A stretch of 64,000 nucleotides of DNA. Source: Gemmatimonas sp. Its GTDB lineage: Bacteria > Gemmatimonadota > Gemmatimonadetes > Gemmatimonadales > Gemmatimonadaceae. The stretch spans positions 186,001 through 250,000 of the forward strand of contig NZ_JAPZSK010000004.1 of the NCBI RefSeq assembly GCF_027531815.1, written 5' to 3'. Positions 32,955 through 42,462 of this stretch are shown here, piece by piece (the first letter of the stretch is position 1; the number at the start of each line of letters is the position of its first letter). The notes beneath the pieces are model-generated. The model ran no database searches. It saw only the letters and a program-made list of their open reading frames with translations, and was not told the DNA's origin. A program made the position numbers and the translations under genes.

Positions 32955-33512
32955 TCAGGGGGAAACGGGATGCCAGTGCGTGGCCACGGCGGCGGCGCGC
33001 GCATAGCGCTCCTGCCATGAACCGCTGATGAGCGTGAAAGGTGCCGCAAAGCGGTGCAAGGTGGCCAGAAAGGCCTCGTGCAGCTCTTGGCGCCGGTCGC
33101 CGCGGTCGCGTACGCCATCCGCAATCCACGGCACGTCGATGTCGAGCAGCAAATAGTGGTCGGCCACCCAATCACGTGCAAGCGCCTCGATGCCCGCGTC
33201 ACAGCCGCCGGTGTAGTGGTGACAGTAGGTCACGTGGCTCAGCAGATCGGTGTCGAAGAGCACGAGCGGCGTCCCGTCGATCGTGGCCTGCTGCAGGAGC
33301 GCCTCGTGTCGCGCCGTCTGTTCGCGCGCGATCGGCCAGTGATCGGATGCATCGAGCGGCGCGCCCTTGTGCCCGGCGTACGCGCGCACGAATTCGCTGG
33401 CGTGCGGCAGACCGAAATGCGCTGCCAGCTGGGACACGAGGGTCGTCTTGCCGGTACTCTCGGACCCGGTCACCACGAGACGGCGGGGACGTGGAGGCAT
33501 CTCGACGCTCAC
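32955..33512 (-). CDS. NadR-like nucleoside/vitamin kinase (AAA family)
   Basis: The 185-aa protein has a P-loop VVTGSESTGKTTLVSQLAAH and a HFGLPHASEFVRAYAGHKGA segment like that of the ribosylnicotinamide kinase domain of NadR. DTDLLSHVTYCHHYTGG and a lid-like basic stretch (DRGDRRQELHEAF) follow. No nucleotidyltransferase domain is attached. It begins at GTG 33512, overlapping the pnuC-like stop by four bases, so it probably traps what that transporter imports by phosphorylation. The substrate may be nicotinamide riboside, or thiamine given the divergent TPP riboswitch. Confidence 0.82.
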   Translation of the reverse strand: MSVEMPPRPRRLVVTGSESTGKTTLVSQLAAHFGLPHASEFVRAYAGHKGAPLDASDHWPIAREQTARHEALLQQATIDGTPLVLFDTDLLSHVTYCHHYTGGCDAGIEALARDWVADHYLLLDIDVPWIADGVRDRGDRRQELHEAFLATLHRFAAPFTLISGSWQERYARAAAVATHWHPVSP

Positions 33513-34147
33513 CCGACGGCCGCCGGTGCCAGCGTCTTCCGCCACTGCACATAGCCCAGCGCGGCGAGGCACAAGAACACGGCGTACAGCAGCGCGGTCA
33601 GCGGCAGGCCGCGATTCACGAACAGGCCGATGTACGCCACGTCCACCGCGATCCACAGCAGCCAGTTCTCGAGCAGCTTGCGGGTCATCATCCACTGGGC
33701 CACGAGGCTGATGGCAACGAGGATCGCATCGAGCCACGGCAGCGCAGCGCCGGGGATCCGCGAGGTGATGGTCGCGAGGAGGACCCACGTGCCGAGCACG
33801 ATTGCACCGAGCACGACGGCGAGACTGGCGGGGGTGCGTGTCACCACGACGGGGGCATGCGGCGCCCCCCCCCGCGTCCAGTGCCACCAGCCGTACAGCG
33901 AGAGCAGGAAGTACACCACCTGCAGCCCGGTATCGCTGTAGAGCCCCGTGCGCGCGAATACGATCATGTAGAACACCGCGTTCAGCACGCCCAGTGGCCA
34001 GCTCCAGATGCTCTGCCGCGTCACGAGCCATACGTTGGCCACACCCGTGACGAATCCGAAGGTTTCCGCGCACGACGAGCCATGCGCGGAGAGCCACGTG
34101 CAGAGGGTGCCGGTCACCGCAGGGTCGCCACTGGTCATGATTGGCAA
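33509..34147 (-). CDS. PnuC-family vitamin transporter (PnuC or PnuT)
   Basis: The 212-aa inner-membrane protein has about seven helices and PnuC hallmarks: ETFGFVTGVANVWLVTRQSI followed by WSWPLGVLNAVFYMIVFART, then GLQVVYFLLSLYGWWHW, and NWLLWIAVDVAYIGLFVNRG near the end. PnuC proteins take up nicotinamide riboside, and PnuT relatives take up thiamine. A NadR-like kinase follows with a four-base overlap and favours nicotinamide riboside. A TPP riboswitch and TonB receptor directly upstream in the opposite direction favour thiamine. Sequence alone does not decide. ATG 34138 is another possible start. Confidence 0.85.
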   Translation of the reverse strand: MPIMTSGDPAVTGTLCTWLSAHGSSCAETFGFVTGVANVWLVTRQSIWSWPLGVLNAVFYMIVFARTGLYSDTGLQVVYFLLSLYGWWHWTRGGAPHAPVVVTRTPASLAVVLGAIVLGTWVLLATITSRIPGAALPWLDAILVAISLVAQWMMTRKLLENWLLWIAVDVAYIGLFVNRGLPLTALLYAVFLCLAALGYVQWRKTLAPAAVG

Positions 34148-34170
34148 AGCTAATTAGCATGTCCACCACA

Positions 34171-34257
34171 TGACCGGGGTGCCGGCGCCGCCTGTGAGCG
34201 TCCGGCTGAGATAACACCCGCCGAACCTGATCCGGTTTGCACCGGCGTAGGGAGTCC
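34171..34257 (+). promoter_or_regulatory. TPP riboswitch (THI element)
   Basis: The conserved aptamer parts appear in order: GGGGTGCC, CTGAGATAACACCC, GAACCTGATCCGG and CACCGGCGTAGGGAGTC. TPP binding would turn off the TonB receptor gene behind it. The last conserved strand, GTAGGGAG, ends seven bases before the GTG start and also serves as the ribosome binding site, so TPP-stabilised pairing of that strand should block translation directly. No separate expression platform fits in the space. Confidence 0.93.
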
Positions 34258-34261
34258 AAAC

Positions 34262-36427
34262 GTGTTTCGTCGCATCCTCGCGCGCCTGGTGCGCGCCGGG
34301 CGACCTGTGGTTGTCGCGTGTCGCGCATGGGCGTGCGCGCCGCACCAGGGATTCGCCCCCCGTGGCGTTCTGGCCGCTGCCGTTCTGGCTGCCGCCGCAG
34401 TCGCCACCGCCGCCGGGTCCGCCACCACGGTCCGCGCTCAGGCGCGCCCCGATTCCGCGAGATCCGACAGCGCGGCCCGGCGCATCGAGGGCGTCTCGGT
34501 ACAGGCCATTCGTGCCGGCAGTACCGCGCCCATTGCGCAGAAGACCATCGAACGGGCGGCCATCGCACAGCGGCAGTTCGGCCAGGATGTGCCCATGCTG
34601 CTCATGAACGCCGCGCCCAGCCTCATGGCCCATACCGAAACCGGCACGCCATGGGGCTACAGCTACCTGCGGTTGCGCGGGCTCGATCAGACGCGCATCA
34701 ACATCACCATCGATGGCGTGCCGCTCAACGACATGGAGGACCAGGTCCTCTACTTCGCGAATTTTGCCGACCTGATGTCCAACGTCCAGTCGGTGCAGGT
34801 GCAGCGCGGCGTGGGCACGAGCACCGCCGGGACGGCGTCGTACGCGGGATCGATCAACTTCGAAACAATGCCGGTAGCGCGCCAGGAGGCCGGCGGTGAT
34901 GTGCAGGTGCAGGTGGGCAGTTTCGGGGCCCAGCGTGTCACCGCCGGGTTCAACAGCGGCCTGCAGAATGGGTTCGCGGCCTATGGCCGCGTGAGTGCGC
35001 TGCGCACCAACGGCTACCGCGACCACAGCGGCGTGGCGGGCCGCACCGGCTTTCTTGGCGCGGGCTGGTTCGGCCAGCGCGACATCGTGAAGCTCACCGC
35101 TCTGGTGGGGCAGCTCTACGACACGCTCAGCTACACCGGCGCCACGCGCGAACAGCTGCAGCAGAACTGGCGCTTCAATCCGCTGGCGCCCAACGAGCGG
35201 GACAAGTTCGGGCAGCAGTTGGTGTCGCTGGCCTGGTCACGCTCGCTCGCGAACGGCGGGGCGGTAAACACCACCGTCTATCGCAACTCGGCGAGTGGCA
35301 ACTATGACTATTTCGAACTCCCCGATCGCTACCGCTTCAATCTCGCGCACACCTGGTACGGCGTCACCAGCGTCTACAACGTGGAGCGGGGTGCCCTCGC
35401 CCTCAACACGGGAGTGAACGCGAATACGTATCAGCGCGCGCATCGCGGCTACTTCCAGCCCGATACCGAACTGTACGACAACACCGGGCACAAGCAGGAC
35501 GCGAGCGGCTTCGTGAAGCTGTCGTACACGCGCGGCAAGGCCACCTGGTTCGCCGACGGGCAGGGGCGGTGGGCGCGGTTCCGGTACGAACCGTCGGACA
35601 ATGCCGGCATCACGGGGCGCAGCATCGACTGGGCCTTCTTCAACCCCAAGGCGGGGGTGACCTACGCCCTCGCGCGCGGCGTGTCGGCATTCACCAGCTA
35701 CGGCTTGACCAGCCGCGAGCCGGCGCGCAACGACCTGTTCGGCGGCGAGGACGATCTCAACAGCGGCAATGTGGAGGCCTTCGGGGATTTCACGCGCGTG
35801 CGCCCCGAACAGCTCCGTGACTTCGAAGCGGGGGTCAACCTCGTGCGGCGCACGTTCGACCTGTCGGTCAACGTCTACAGCATGGACTTCCGCAACGACA
35901 TCGCGCGCATCGGCGCCCCCACGGCCAGCGGTTCCATTCTGCGCCGCAACGTGGGGAGCAGCTTCCGCCGCGGCCTCGAACTCGACTGGGCGTATCGTGG
36001 CCTCGATCGTGTGGTGCTGGCCGGCAACGCGACCTGGAGCACGAATCGCATCCGGCAGTTCACCGATTCGTCGCGGGGCACGCCGGTGGTGCGTCGCCAC
36101 GTGGAGCCGCTGCTCACCCCGCGCTTCACGAGTGCGCACCGGGTGGAAGTCACGCCGGCGTCGCGGCTGTGGGTGAGCGTGGAGGGGCGCTATCAGAGTC
36201 GTGCCTTTCTCGACAACACCAGCAGCCCCGATCGCGTGCTCCCCGACTTCTATACGGTCGATGCCACGGCGCGTCTGATGTTGGGGCGTACGAGCGTCAC
36301 GCTGCGCGGCCAGAATCTGGGCGATACGCGCAAGTTCGGCAGTGGTGCCGTGAGCAGCAGTGGGCGGGTGCGCTACTTCATCCTTCCCGCGCGCGCGCTG
36401 TTCCTCACGGCGGCGTACGAGTTCTGA
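34262..36427 (+). CDS. TonB-dependent outer-membrane receptor under TPP riboswitch control
   Basis: The 721-aa receptor has a long basic start and signal peptide (about residues 35-60, ending VRAQA). A plug domain follows with SYLRLRGLDQTRINITIDGV, PLNDMEDQVLYFANFADLMS and VQVQRGVGTSTAGTASYAGS. The rest is a 22-strand barrel of alternating aromatic and glycine residues, closing with LFLTAAYEF, whose terminal Phe is the usual barrel signal. No clear TonB box or carboxypeptidase-like domain is seen. The GTG at 34262 directly follows the riboswitch, so thiamine or a thiamine precursor is the probable ligand. Confidence 0.9.
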   Translation: MFRRILARLVRAGRPVVVACRAWACAPHQGFAPRGVLAAAVLAAAAVATAAGSATTVRAQARPDSARSDSAARRIEGVSVQAIRAGSTAPIAQKTIERAAIAQRQFGQDVPMLLMNAAPSLMAHTETGTPWGYSYLRLRGLDQTRINITIDGVPLNDMEDQVLYFANFADLMSNVQSVQVQRGVGTSTAGTASYAGSINFETMPVARQEAGGDVQVQVGSFGAQRVTAGFNSGLQNGFAAYGRVSALRTNGYRDHSGVAGRTGFLGAGWFGQRDIVKLTALVGQLYDTLSYTGATREQLQQNWRFNPLAPNERDKFGQQLVSLAWSRSLANGGAVNTTVYRNSASGNYDYFELPDRYRFNLAHTWYGVTSVYNVERGALALNTGVNANTYQRAHRGYFQPDTELYDNTGHKQDASGFVKLSYTRGKATWFADGQGRWARFRYEPSDNAGITGRSIDWAFFNPKAGVTYALARGVSAFTSYGLTSREPARNDLFGGEDDLNSGNVEAFGDFTRVRPEQLRDFEAGVNLVRRTFDLSVNVYSMDFRNDIARIGAPTASGSILRRNVGSSFRRGLELDWAYRGLDRVVLAGNATWSTNRIRQFTDSSRGTPVVRRHVEPLLTPRFTSAHRVEVTPASRLWVSVEGRYQSRAFLDNTSSPDRVLPDFYTVDATARLMLGRTSVTLRGQNLGDTRKFGSGAVSSSGRVRYFILPARALFLTAAYEF

Positions 36428-36432
36428 TCGGG

Positions 36433-36505
36433 AAGGCGCGGAGCAGAAGAGGCGCGGGGAGGGCGGCCGAGCGGCGGTCCCTGCGTCTCCCTTCCTCCGC
36501 GCCTT
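36433..36505 (+). terminator. Long imperfect hairpin after the TonB receptor gene
   Basis: AAGGCGCGGA at 36433 is matched perfectly by TCCGCGCCTT at 36496-36505, with G-rich and C-rich inner segments that can pair further. It occupies most of the 99-bp gap before the M20 peptidase gene and probably reduces read-through. Confidence 0.45.
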
Positions 36506-36526
36506 GCCACACCGTATGGTGAGGCC

Positions 36527-38074
36527 ATGCGCCCACTCCTCACCGTTCTCACCGCCGCCGCGCTCCTCGCGCCCGCCATCGCCACCGCGCAGCCACTTCG
36601 TCCGCAGGTGGACGCGTGGCGGAAGCAGCATGAACGCCAGATCCTGGACGAAGCGTTCGCTCTGCTCGCCATCCCCAATGTGGCCAGCAACCAGGACGAT
36701 ATCGCGAAGAACGCCGCGTTTCTTACGCAGGCGTTCGCGAAGCGTGGGGTCGCCCTCACGCCGCTGCGGGCACCCACGGGCGGCAGTCCCGCGCTCTTTG
36801 GCGAGCTCAAGACGCCGGGGGCCACGCGCACGGTGGTGTTCTACGCGCACTACGACGGGCAGCCCGTGGCGGGAGGCGGCTGGGAGAGCGAGCCCTTCGT
36901 GCCCAAGCTGAGTCGCTATCGCAACAGCGCCCCCACCGATGACGTGCCACTGCCGGCGCCAGGCGACACCATCGATCCCGAGGTGCGCATCCGCGCACGC
37001 TCCGCCAGCGATGACAAGGGGCCCATCGTGGCCATGCTGGCGGCGCTCGACGCCATGCAGGCGCTGCGGCAACGGGCGAGCGTGAACGTGAAGTTCTTCC
37101 TCGAAGGGGAGGAGGAGGCAGGGTCCAATCACCTTGGCGACATCCTGCGCACGCACCGCGCACTGCTGGGGGCCGACGCGTGGCTGTTCTTCGATGGGCC
37201 GGTGCACGTGAGCGGCGCCCCGCAGATCGTACTCGGCGTGCGCGGTGTGATGGGGGCGGAGGTCACCTTCTACGGCGCCAACCGGGCGCTGCACAGCGGC
37301 CATTACGGCAACTGGTCGCCCAACCCCGCTGTGGCCGCCGCGCATTTCGTGGCCGGATTGCGCAGCACCGACGGCCGTATCCTGCTGCCCGGCTTCTACG
37401 ACGATGTGCCCCCCATGTCCGACGGCGAGCGTGCGCTCGTGAACGCCCTCAGTGCCACCGACGACAGCGTGCGTCGCTCACTCGGGCTTGCCCGCACGGA
37501 AGCGGACAACGCCCCGCTGGGGGCGCGCATCATGCTGCCCGCGTTGAATGTGCGCGGCATTCGTGGCGGTAACGTGGGGAATGGTGCCAGCAACGCGGTG
37601 CCGACCAGTGCGAGCGTGAGCATCGACTTTCGCCTCGTCCCGGACCAGCAGCCGGCACGCATCCGCGCCATGCTCGAGCAGCATCTGATCGCCCATGGCT
37701 ACACCATCACCCGTGACGCCGGGGCGGCGGCCCGGAGTACCGACCGCAGTCGCCTCGCGCTCGTCACGTACGACAGCGGGTACACGGCCGTGCGGGTGCC
37801 GAGCACGTTGGCCAGCGTCCAGGCGGTCAAGCGGGTCATGACGCGGAGCTACGGACGGGAGCCGTTCACCCTCCCCATTCTGGGGGGATCACTGCCGTTG
37901 TTTCACTTTGTGGAGCAGCTGGGCGCCACCGTGATCACGGTCCCCACGGTCAATGCCGACAACAGCCAGCACGCCCCCAACGAAAACCTGCGGGTCGGTA
38001 ACCTGTGGGATGCGGTGGCACTCATGACGGAACTCATGGTCGGCCTGGGACGCGAGTGGGGACCTCGCTCCTGA
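36527..38074 (+). CDS. Exported M20 family metallopeptidase
   Basis: The 515-aa protein has a signal peptide (LLTVLTAAALLAPAIATAQP) and the di-zinc M20 motifs. These are VVFYAHYDGQPVAGGG with the first His and Asp, ARSASDDKGPIVAML with the bridging Asp, FLEGEEEAGSNHL with the catalytic Glu pair, and a late His in NADNSQHAPNENL. The domain between about 230 and 370 is the usual dimerisation insert (HSGHYGNWSPNPAVA). It likely hydrolyses peptides or acyl-amino acids in the periplasm. A second M20 gene lies at 47204. It is 99 bp after the TonB receptor gene and may share regulation. Confidence 0.9.
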   Translation: MRPLLTVLTAAALLAPAIATAQPLRPQVDAWRKQHERQILDEAFALLAIPNVASNQDDIAKNAAFLTQAFAKRGVALTPLRAPTGGSPALFGELKTPGATRTVVFYAHYDGQPVAGGGWESEPFVPKLSRYRNSAPTDDVPLPAPGDTIDPEVRIRARSASDDKGPIVAMLAALDAMQALRQRASVNVKFFLEGEEEAGSNHLGDILRTHRALLGADAWLFFDGPVHVSGAPQIVLGVRGVMGAEVTFYGANRALHSGHYGNWSPNPAVAAAHFVAGLRSTDGRILLPGFYDDVPPMSDGERALVNALSATDDSVRRSLGLARTEADNAPLGARIMLPALNVRGIRGGNVGNGASNAVPTSASVSIDFRLVPDQQPARIRAMLEQHLIAHGYTITRDAGAAARSTDRSRLALVTYDSGYTAVRVPSTLASVQAVKRVMTRSYGREPFTLPILGGSLPLFHFVEQLGATVITVPTVNADNSQHAPNENLRVGNLWDAVALMTELMVGLGREWGPRS

Positions 38075-38111
38075 CCACCGGCGCGGCACGCGGCGGCGCG
38101 CCGGAAGGCCG

Positions 38112-38285
38112 TCAGCCGGCGCTTTTCCCCATGCGGCACCGGTCAGAGCAGTAGCGCACACGCTCCCAGTCGCGCTCCCATTTCTTGCGCCACGAGAACG
38201 GCCGGCCACAGCGCGCGCACAGCTTGTCGGGGTGCCCGTTCACTGCCCCTGGCCGCTTGCCGGTGATCTTGCGAGGAGATGCCAT
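38112..38285 (-). CDS. DUF2256 zinc-finger protein
   Basis: The 57-aa basic protein has the DUF2256 pattern: [20 protein letters not shown] and [12 protein letters not shown], with four Cys placed to bind zinc. Members are often found near photolyase or cryptochrome genes, but none is seen here. The ATG at 38285 follows GGGGAG on the minus strand. It is divergent from the GAF histidine kinase with only 38 bp between the starts. Confidence 0.85.
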   Translation of the reverse strand: MASPRKITGKRPGAVNGHPDKLCARCGRPFSWRKKWERDWERVRYCSDRCRMGKSAG

Positions 38286-38323
38286 GGCTCCCCAAGCGAC
38301 GCGGGCCGGTACACTGTTCCCGC

Positions 38324-39643
38324 ATGCACTCGCCATCACCGCCGCCGCGGCTCTCGGGGGGACACGCCGCCATCGACCCCGCCGACTTCCCGGCGAGCAA
38401 TCAGGACCTCCTCTACTCCGACTATCGAAAGACCGAGGAGCTTGGCACCCTGCGACAGGTGGCCCGCGCGCTCGCCGCCGAGACCGATTCGCACAAGGTG
38501 CTGGAGACGTTGTGTCAACTCTCCATGGTCAGGGGACGAGCAAGTGGCGCCTCTGTGGCGCAATTAAGCGGTGATAATGGCGTATATGTAGCCGTCGCCG
38601 GCAAGGCCCAGGCGCTCCTCGATATCTCCTTTCCCCTCGAGGGCACGATGACCGGCCGCGTCGCGCGTGAGCATCGTACCCTCTCCCTTGCCAGCCCCAG
38701 CGCAAGCTCGCCCTTCTTCGCCACGCTGCTGCCCACGTTGGGCGTGGGGCCAATTCTGCTGTTGCCGCTGCTCGCCAACCAGCAGCTCTTCGGCGTGCTG
38801 TCGATCACCAGAGACGCTGGGCATCCGCTCTTCGATGACATTGATGAAGAGCGCCTGGGGGTGATGGCCGACCTCGCCGCGCTGGCGATCTGGAAGGCCC
38901 GCCTGCTCGAAGAGGCACGGTCGGCCGATGCGGCCAAGACCAGTCTGCTGGCCATGTTGTCGCACGAACTGCGCACCCCGCTGACCGCGCTGGAAGGCTA
39001 CGGCGAGCTCCTCGAAGACGAGATCCTTGGCCCGCTGACTGTCGAACAGCGCGATGTGATCGTGCGCCTGCGCACCGTCGGTCGTCACCTCGGCAGCCTC
39101 ATCGAGGACATCCTCACCTACGCCTCGCTCGAGGCCGACCGGCTGACGGCGCGCACGGCACCGCTCCGGGTGGACGAACTCATGGACTCGCTTCACCCCT
39201 TCCTGGAGCCCTTGGCCCGGGAGAAGGGGGTCGCGTTCGCCATCGAGCTCGAACCCGCCCTGCCGCCGCTCGTCACCGACGAGGCCCGGCTTCGGCAGAT
39301 CCTGCTCAATCTCTGCCAGAACGCCATCAAGTTCACGGAGGTCGGCGCCGTGACCGTGCGCGTGTCACGTGGGTCCCCGGCCGCCGATGGATCGCCCACC
39401 ACGCGGTTTGCCGTGCGGGATACCGGCGTGGGGATTGCCGCCACGGACATGCAGCGGCTCTTTCGCCCCTTCTCGCAGTTGGCAGACTCCGCGACGCGCC
39501 GTGCGCGCGGCACCGGCCTCGGTCTGTATATCGCCAGGCGGCTCGCCACCCTGCTGGGCGGGCGCATCGAGTTGGTCTCGCGCCCCGGTGAGGGGTCGAC
39601 CTTCACGCTGGTCCTGCCGCAGCAGTTCCCCACCTCCCCCTGA
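38324..39643 (+). CDS. GAF-domain sensor histidine kinase
   Basis: The 439-aa soluble kinase has an N-terminal GAF domain (about residues 55-205, [20 protein letters not shown] to [16 protein letters not shown]), a HisKA domain with the phospho-accepting His in [20 protein letters not shown], and a HATPase domain with [21 protein letters not shown] and [19 protein letters not shown]. No membrane helix or receiver is present, so the signal is cytoplasmic. No response regulator is next to it, making it an orphan kinase. ATG 38324 was chosen; the frame extends to 38279, which would overlap the divergent gene promoter. Confidence 0.88.
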   Translation: MHSPSPPPRLSGGHAAIDPADFPASNQDLLYSDYRKTEELGTLRQVARALAAETDSHKVLETLCQLSMVRGRASGASVAQLSGDNGVYVAVAGKAQALLDISFPLEGTMTGRVAREHRTLSLASPSASSPFFATLLPTLGVGPILLLPLLANQQLFGVLSITRDAGHPLFDDIDEERLGVMADLAALAIWKARLLEEARSADAAKTSLLAMLSHELRTPLTALEGYGELLEDEILGPLTVEQRDVIVRLRTVGRHLGSLIEDILTYASLEADRLTARTAPLRVDELMDSLHPFLEPLAREKGVAFAIELEPALPPLVTDEARLRQILLNLCQNAIKFTEVGAVTVRVSRGSPAADGSPTTRFAVRDTGVGIAATDMQRLFRPFSQLADSATRRARGTGLGLYIARRLATLLGGRIELVSRPGEGSTFTLVLPQQFPTSP

Positions 39644-39682
39644 TGTGCCGCGAGCCGTTGTCGCTCCGCTAGATTTCTCCCC

Positions 39683-42457
39683 ATGTCAGCCATCACGAGT
39701 GTCTTCAACGACGGGGTGTTCGCCGAGCAGTTCGAGCGGTACCGTCGCGATCCCGCCAGCGTCGACGAGACGTGGCGTCAATACTTCCGTATCGCCGAGT
39801 CGCTGTTTGGCGGTCCCTCGGCGTCGGCACCGGCGAGCCAGGCGGCCGGCGTCGTGGAGACGGCCCTGCTGGCCAAGGTGGCGGCGGCCGCCTCGCTGCA
39901 GCAGGCCATCCGCATGTACGGGCATTATGCCGTGCAGCTCGATCCGCTCGGCTCCCCGCCTCCGGGCGCCGACGAACTGCACCCCGAGTTCCACGGCCTC
40001 ACCGACGCCGATCTGGCGCAGATCCCGGGCGCGGCGCTCGGTGACGATCGCTTCGCCACGGCGAAGGACGTCATCGAACGCAAGCGCCGTGTGTACTCGG
40101 GGCGTATCGGTTACGAGGTGTGGCACCTCGAAGTGAACGAAGAGCGGAATTGGTTCCGCAAGGCATTCCGCGACGGTGTCATCACGCGCCCGCTCACGGC
40201 CGACGAAAAAAAGCAGGTGTTGCGTCGTCTCAACGAGGTCGACGGGCTCGAGCGCTTCCTCGGACGCGCGTACCAGGGATACAAGCGCTTCTCCGTTGAA
40301 GGCACGGATTCGCTCATTCCGCTGCTGGATGCCATGGTGGACGCACTCGGCCGCGCGGGGGCGCACGAAGTGGTGATCGGCATGGCGCACCGCGGCCGGC
40401 TCAATGTCCTCACCAACGTGATGGGCAAGCCCTTCGAGGCGCTGTTCGCCGAATTCGAGGGGCATCATGATGCCGCCGATGAGAACGCCACCGGCGATGT
40501 GAAGTACCACATGGGCTACATGGGCTCGCGCACGGTCGACGGGCGCGAGGTGAAGCTGCGCCTCATGCCCAATCCGTCGCACCTCGAAGTGGTGAACCCC
40601 GTGATCGAAGGCGTCGTGCGCGCGCTGCAGCGCGAGCCGGGCGAGCCCGGACGCCGCAATGAGCACGTGGTGGTGCCGGTGGCCATTCACGGTGACGCGG
40701 CCTTCCCGGGCGAGGGCATCGTGGCGGAGACGCTCAACATCTCGCATCTCAACGCGTACCGGACGGGCGGCACGATTCACATCATCGTGAACAATCAGGT
40801 GGGCTTCACCACCGACCCGTCGGACGCCCGCTCCACCTATTACGCGTCCGATCTGGCCAAGGGCTTCGAGATTCCCATCTTCCACGTGAACGCGGATGAT
40901 GCAGAGGCATGCGTCATTGCGATGCGTCTGGCCTGCGCGTACCGTGCCACGTTCAAGAAGGATGTGCTCATCGATCTGGTGGGCTATCGTCGTCACGGGC
41001 ACAATGAAGGCGACGAGCCGATGTACACGCAGCCCACGCGCACGGCGGCCATTCGCAAGCACCCCACCGTGCCGCAGGTGTGGGCGAGCCGTCTCGTCGC
41101 CGAAGGCGTGATGACCGCTGAAGACGCGGCGCACGTGGAGCAGGAGGTCTCGCAGCGCTACGCCGAGATCCACGCGCGCTTCAAGCAGTCGCTCCTGGGC
41201 AGCGAGAAGCACGCGCCGTGGCCGGCGGAACCTGCCGAGGCGCCGCGGCCGGTGGCCACCCGGGTCGCGCCCGAACGGTTGCACTTCATCAACGAGTCGC
41301 TCCTGCAGTGGCCGACCGATTTTGCCGCCAACCCGCGCCTCGCCAAGCAACTCGAACGTCGTCGGGAAACGATGGGGGACCAGGGGGGAATCGAGTGGGG
41401 CCACGCCGAGGCGCTGGCTTTCGGCTCGCTGCTGCTCGACGGCCTGTCGGTGCGCCTCACGGGGCAGGATGCGGAACGCGGCACCTTCTCGCATCGGCAC
41501 GCGGTGCTCAACGATGTGAACAGCGGGCGCAAGTATGCGCCGCTCGCCCATCTTCCGGGCGCCAAGGGCGCGTTCGAGGTGTACAACTCGGCGCTCTCCG
41601 AAACGGCCATCATGGCCTTCGAGTACGGCTACAGCGTCATCGCCACCGATACCCTCACGCTCTGGGAAGCGCAGTTCGGCGATTTCGTGAACGTGGCGCA
41701 GCCTATCATCGACCAGTTCATCGTGGCGGACCGGGCGAAGTGGGGGCAGGACAGTGGCCTCGTGCTGCTGTTGCCGCATGGCTACGAAGGGCAGGGGCCC
41801 GAACACTCGAGTGCCCGACTCGAGCGGTTCCTGCAGCTGTGCGCCGAAGGGAACATGACCGTGGCCTACTGCAGTACGCCGGCGCAGTATTTCCACCTGC
41901 TGCGGCGACAAGCCTTGCGCAAGGATCGTCGACCGCTCGTCTGTATGCAGCCCAAGTCGCTGTTGCGCCTGCCGCAGGCGGCGTCGCGCCTCGCGGATCT
42001 CGTGCAGGGTGGCTTCCAGGCCGTCATCGACGATCCCATGGCCTCGCAGCAGCCCGACGACGTACGGCGCATCGTGTTCTGCTCGGGGAAGCTGTACTAC
42101 GATCTCGCGCTCTCGCCATCACGCAATCCGCACGTGGCGCTCGTGCGGGTGGAAGAGCTGTATCCGTGGCCGCACGAGGACATCCAGCGGGTGGTCGACC
42201 GCTATCCGGCACTGGAGCAGGTCGTGTGGGCGCAGGAAGAGCCGAAGAATCAGGGCGCGTGGACCTACGTGCAGCCGCGCCTGCGGGCGAGCGCCGGGGC
42301 GGCGGTCGGCGTGCGCTATGTAGGACGGCCGGAGCGGGCGAGTCCGGCAGAAGGATTCGCCGATGCGCACCAGGCGGAGCAGGCCCGTATCGTCGCGATG
42401 GTGATGGACACGGGTGAGGTGCTCGAGGGGCGCCCGGTCATGACCGCCACATACTGA
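39683..42457 (+). CDS. sucA: 2-oxoglutarate dehydrogenase E1 component
   Basis: SucA decarboxylates 2-oxoglutarate with thiamine diphosphate in the TCA cycle. The 924-aa protein has the N-terminal E2-binding start (GVFAEQFERYRRDPASVDET), the GMAHRGRLNVLTNVMGKPFE block, the ThDP region with the GDAAFPGEGIVAETLN motif and NNQVGFTTDP, LIDLVGYRRHGHNEGDEP, and the transketolase-like C-terminal half with LLPHGYEGQGPEHSSARLER. The length matches the family. sucB and lpd, which often follow, are not in the window; the next gene is unrelated. Confidence 0.96.
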   Translation: MSAITSVFNDGVFAEQFERYRRDPASVDETWRQYFRIAESLFGGPSASAPASQAAGVVETALLAKVAAAASLQQAIRMYGHYAVQLDPLGSPPPGADELHPEFHGLTDADLAQIPGAALGDDRFATAKDVIERKRRVYSGRIGYEVWHLEVNEERNWFRKAFRDGVITRPLTADEKKQVLRRLNEVDGLERFLGRAYQGYKRFSVEGTDSLIPLLDAMVDALGRAGAHEVVIGMAHRGRLNVLTNVMGKPFEALFAEFEGHHDAADENATGDVKYHMGYMGSRTVDGREVKLRLMPNPSHLEVVNPVIEGVVRALQREPGEPGRRNEHVVVPVAIHGDAAFPGEGIVAETLNISHLNAYRTGGTIHIIVNNQVGFTTDPSDARSTYYASDLAKGFEIPIFHVNADDAEACVIAMRLACAYRATFKKDVLIDLVGYRRHGHNEGDEPMYTQPTRTAAIRKHPTVPQVWASRLVAEGVMTAEDAAHVEQEVSQRYAEIHARFKQSLLGSEKHAPWPAEPAEAPRPVATRVAPERLHFINESLLQWPTDFAANPRLAKQLERRRETMGDQGGIEWGHAEALAFGSLLLDGLSVRLTGQDAERGTFSHRHAVLNDVNSGRKYAPLAHLPGAKGAFEVYNSALSETAIMAFEYGYSVIATDTLTLWEAQFGDFVNVAQPIIDQFIVADRAKWGQDSGLVLLLPHGYEGQGPEHSSARLERFLQLCAEGNMTVAYCSTPAQYFHLLRRQALRKDRRPLVCMQPKSLLRLPQAASRLADLVQGGFQAVIDDPMASQQPDDVRRIVFCSGKLYYDLALSPSRNPHVALVRVEELYPWPHEDIQRVVDRYPALEQVVWAQEEPKNQGAWTYVQPRLRASAGAAVGVRYVGRPERASPAEGFADAHQAEQARIVAMVMDTGEVLEGRPVMTATY

Positions 42458-42462
42458 CCACC

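Noticed and set aside
30997-33171. 724-codon minus-strand frame opposite the RNA methyltransferase
   Set aside because: It overlaps two or more genes with strong family motifs and has no recognisable domain.
35237-37345. 702-codon minus-strand frame opposite the TonB receptor and M20 peptidase
   Set aside because: Antisense shadow; both plus-strand proteins have full family signatures.
39686-41911. 741-codon minus-strand frame opposite sucA
   Set aside because: SucA is unmistakable on the plus strand; the antisense product is composition-driven.
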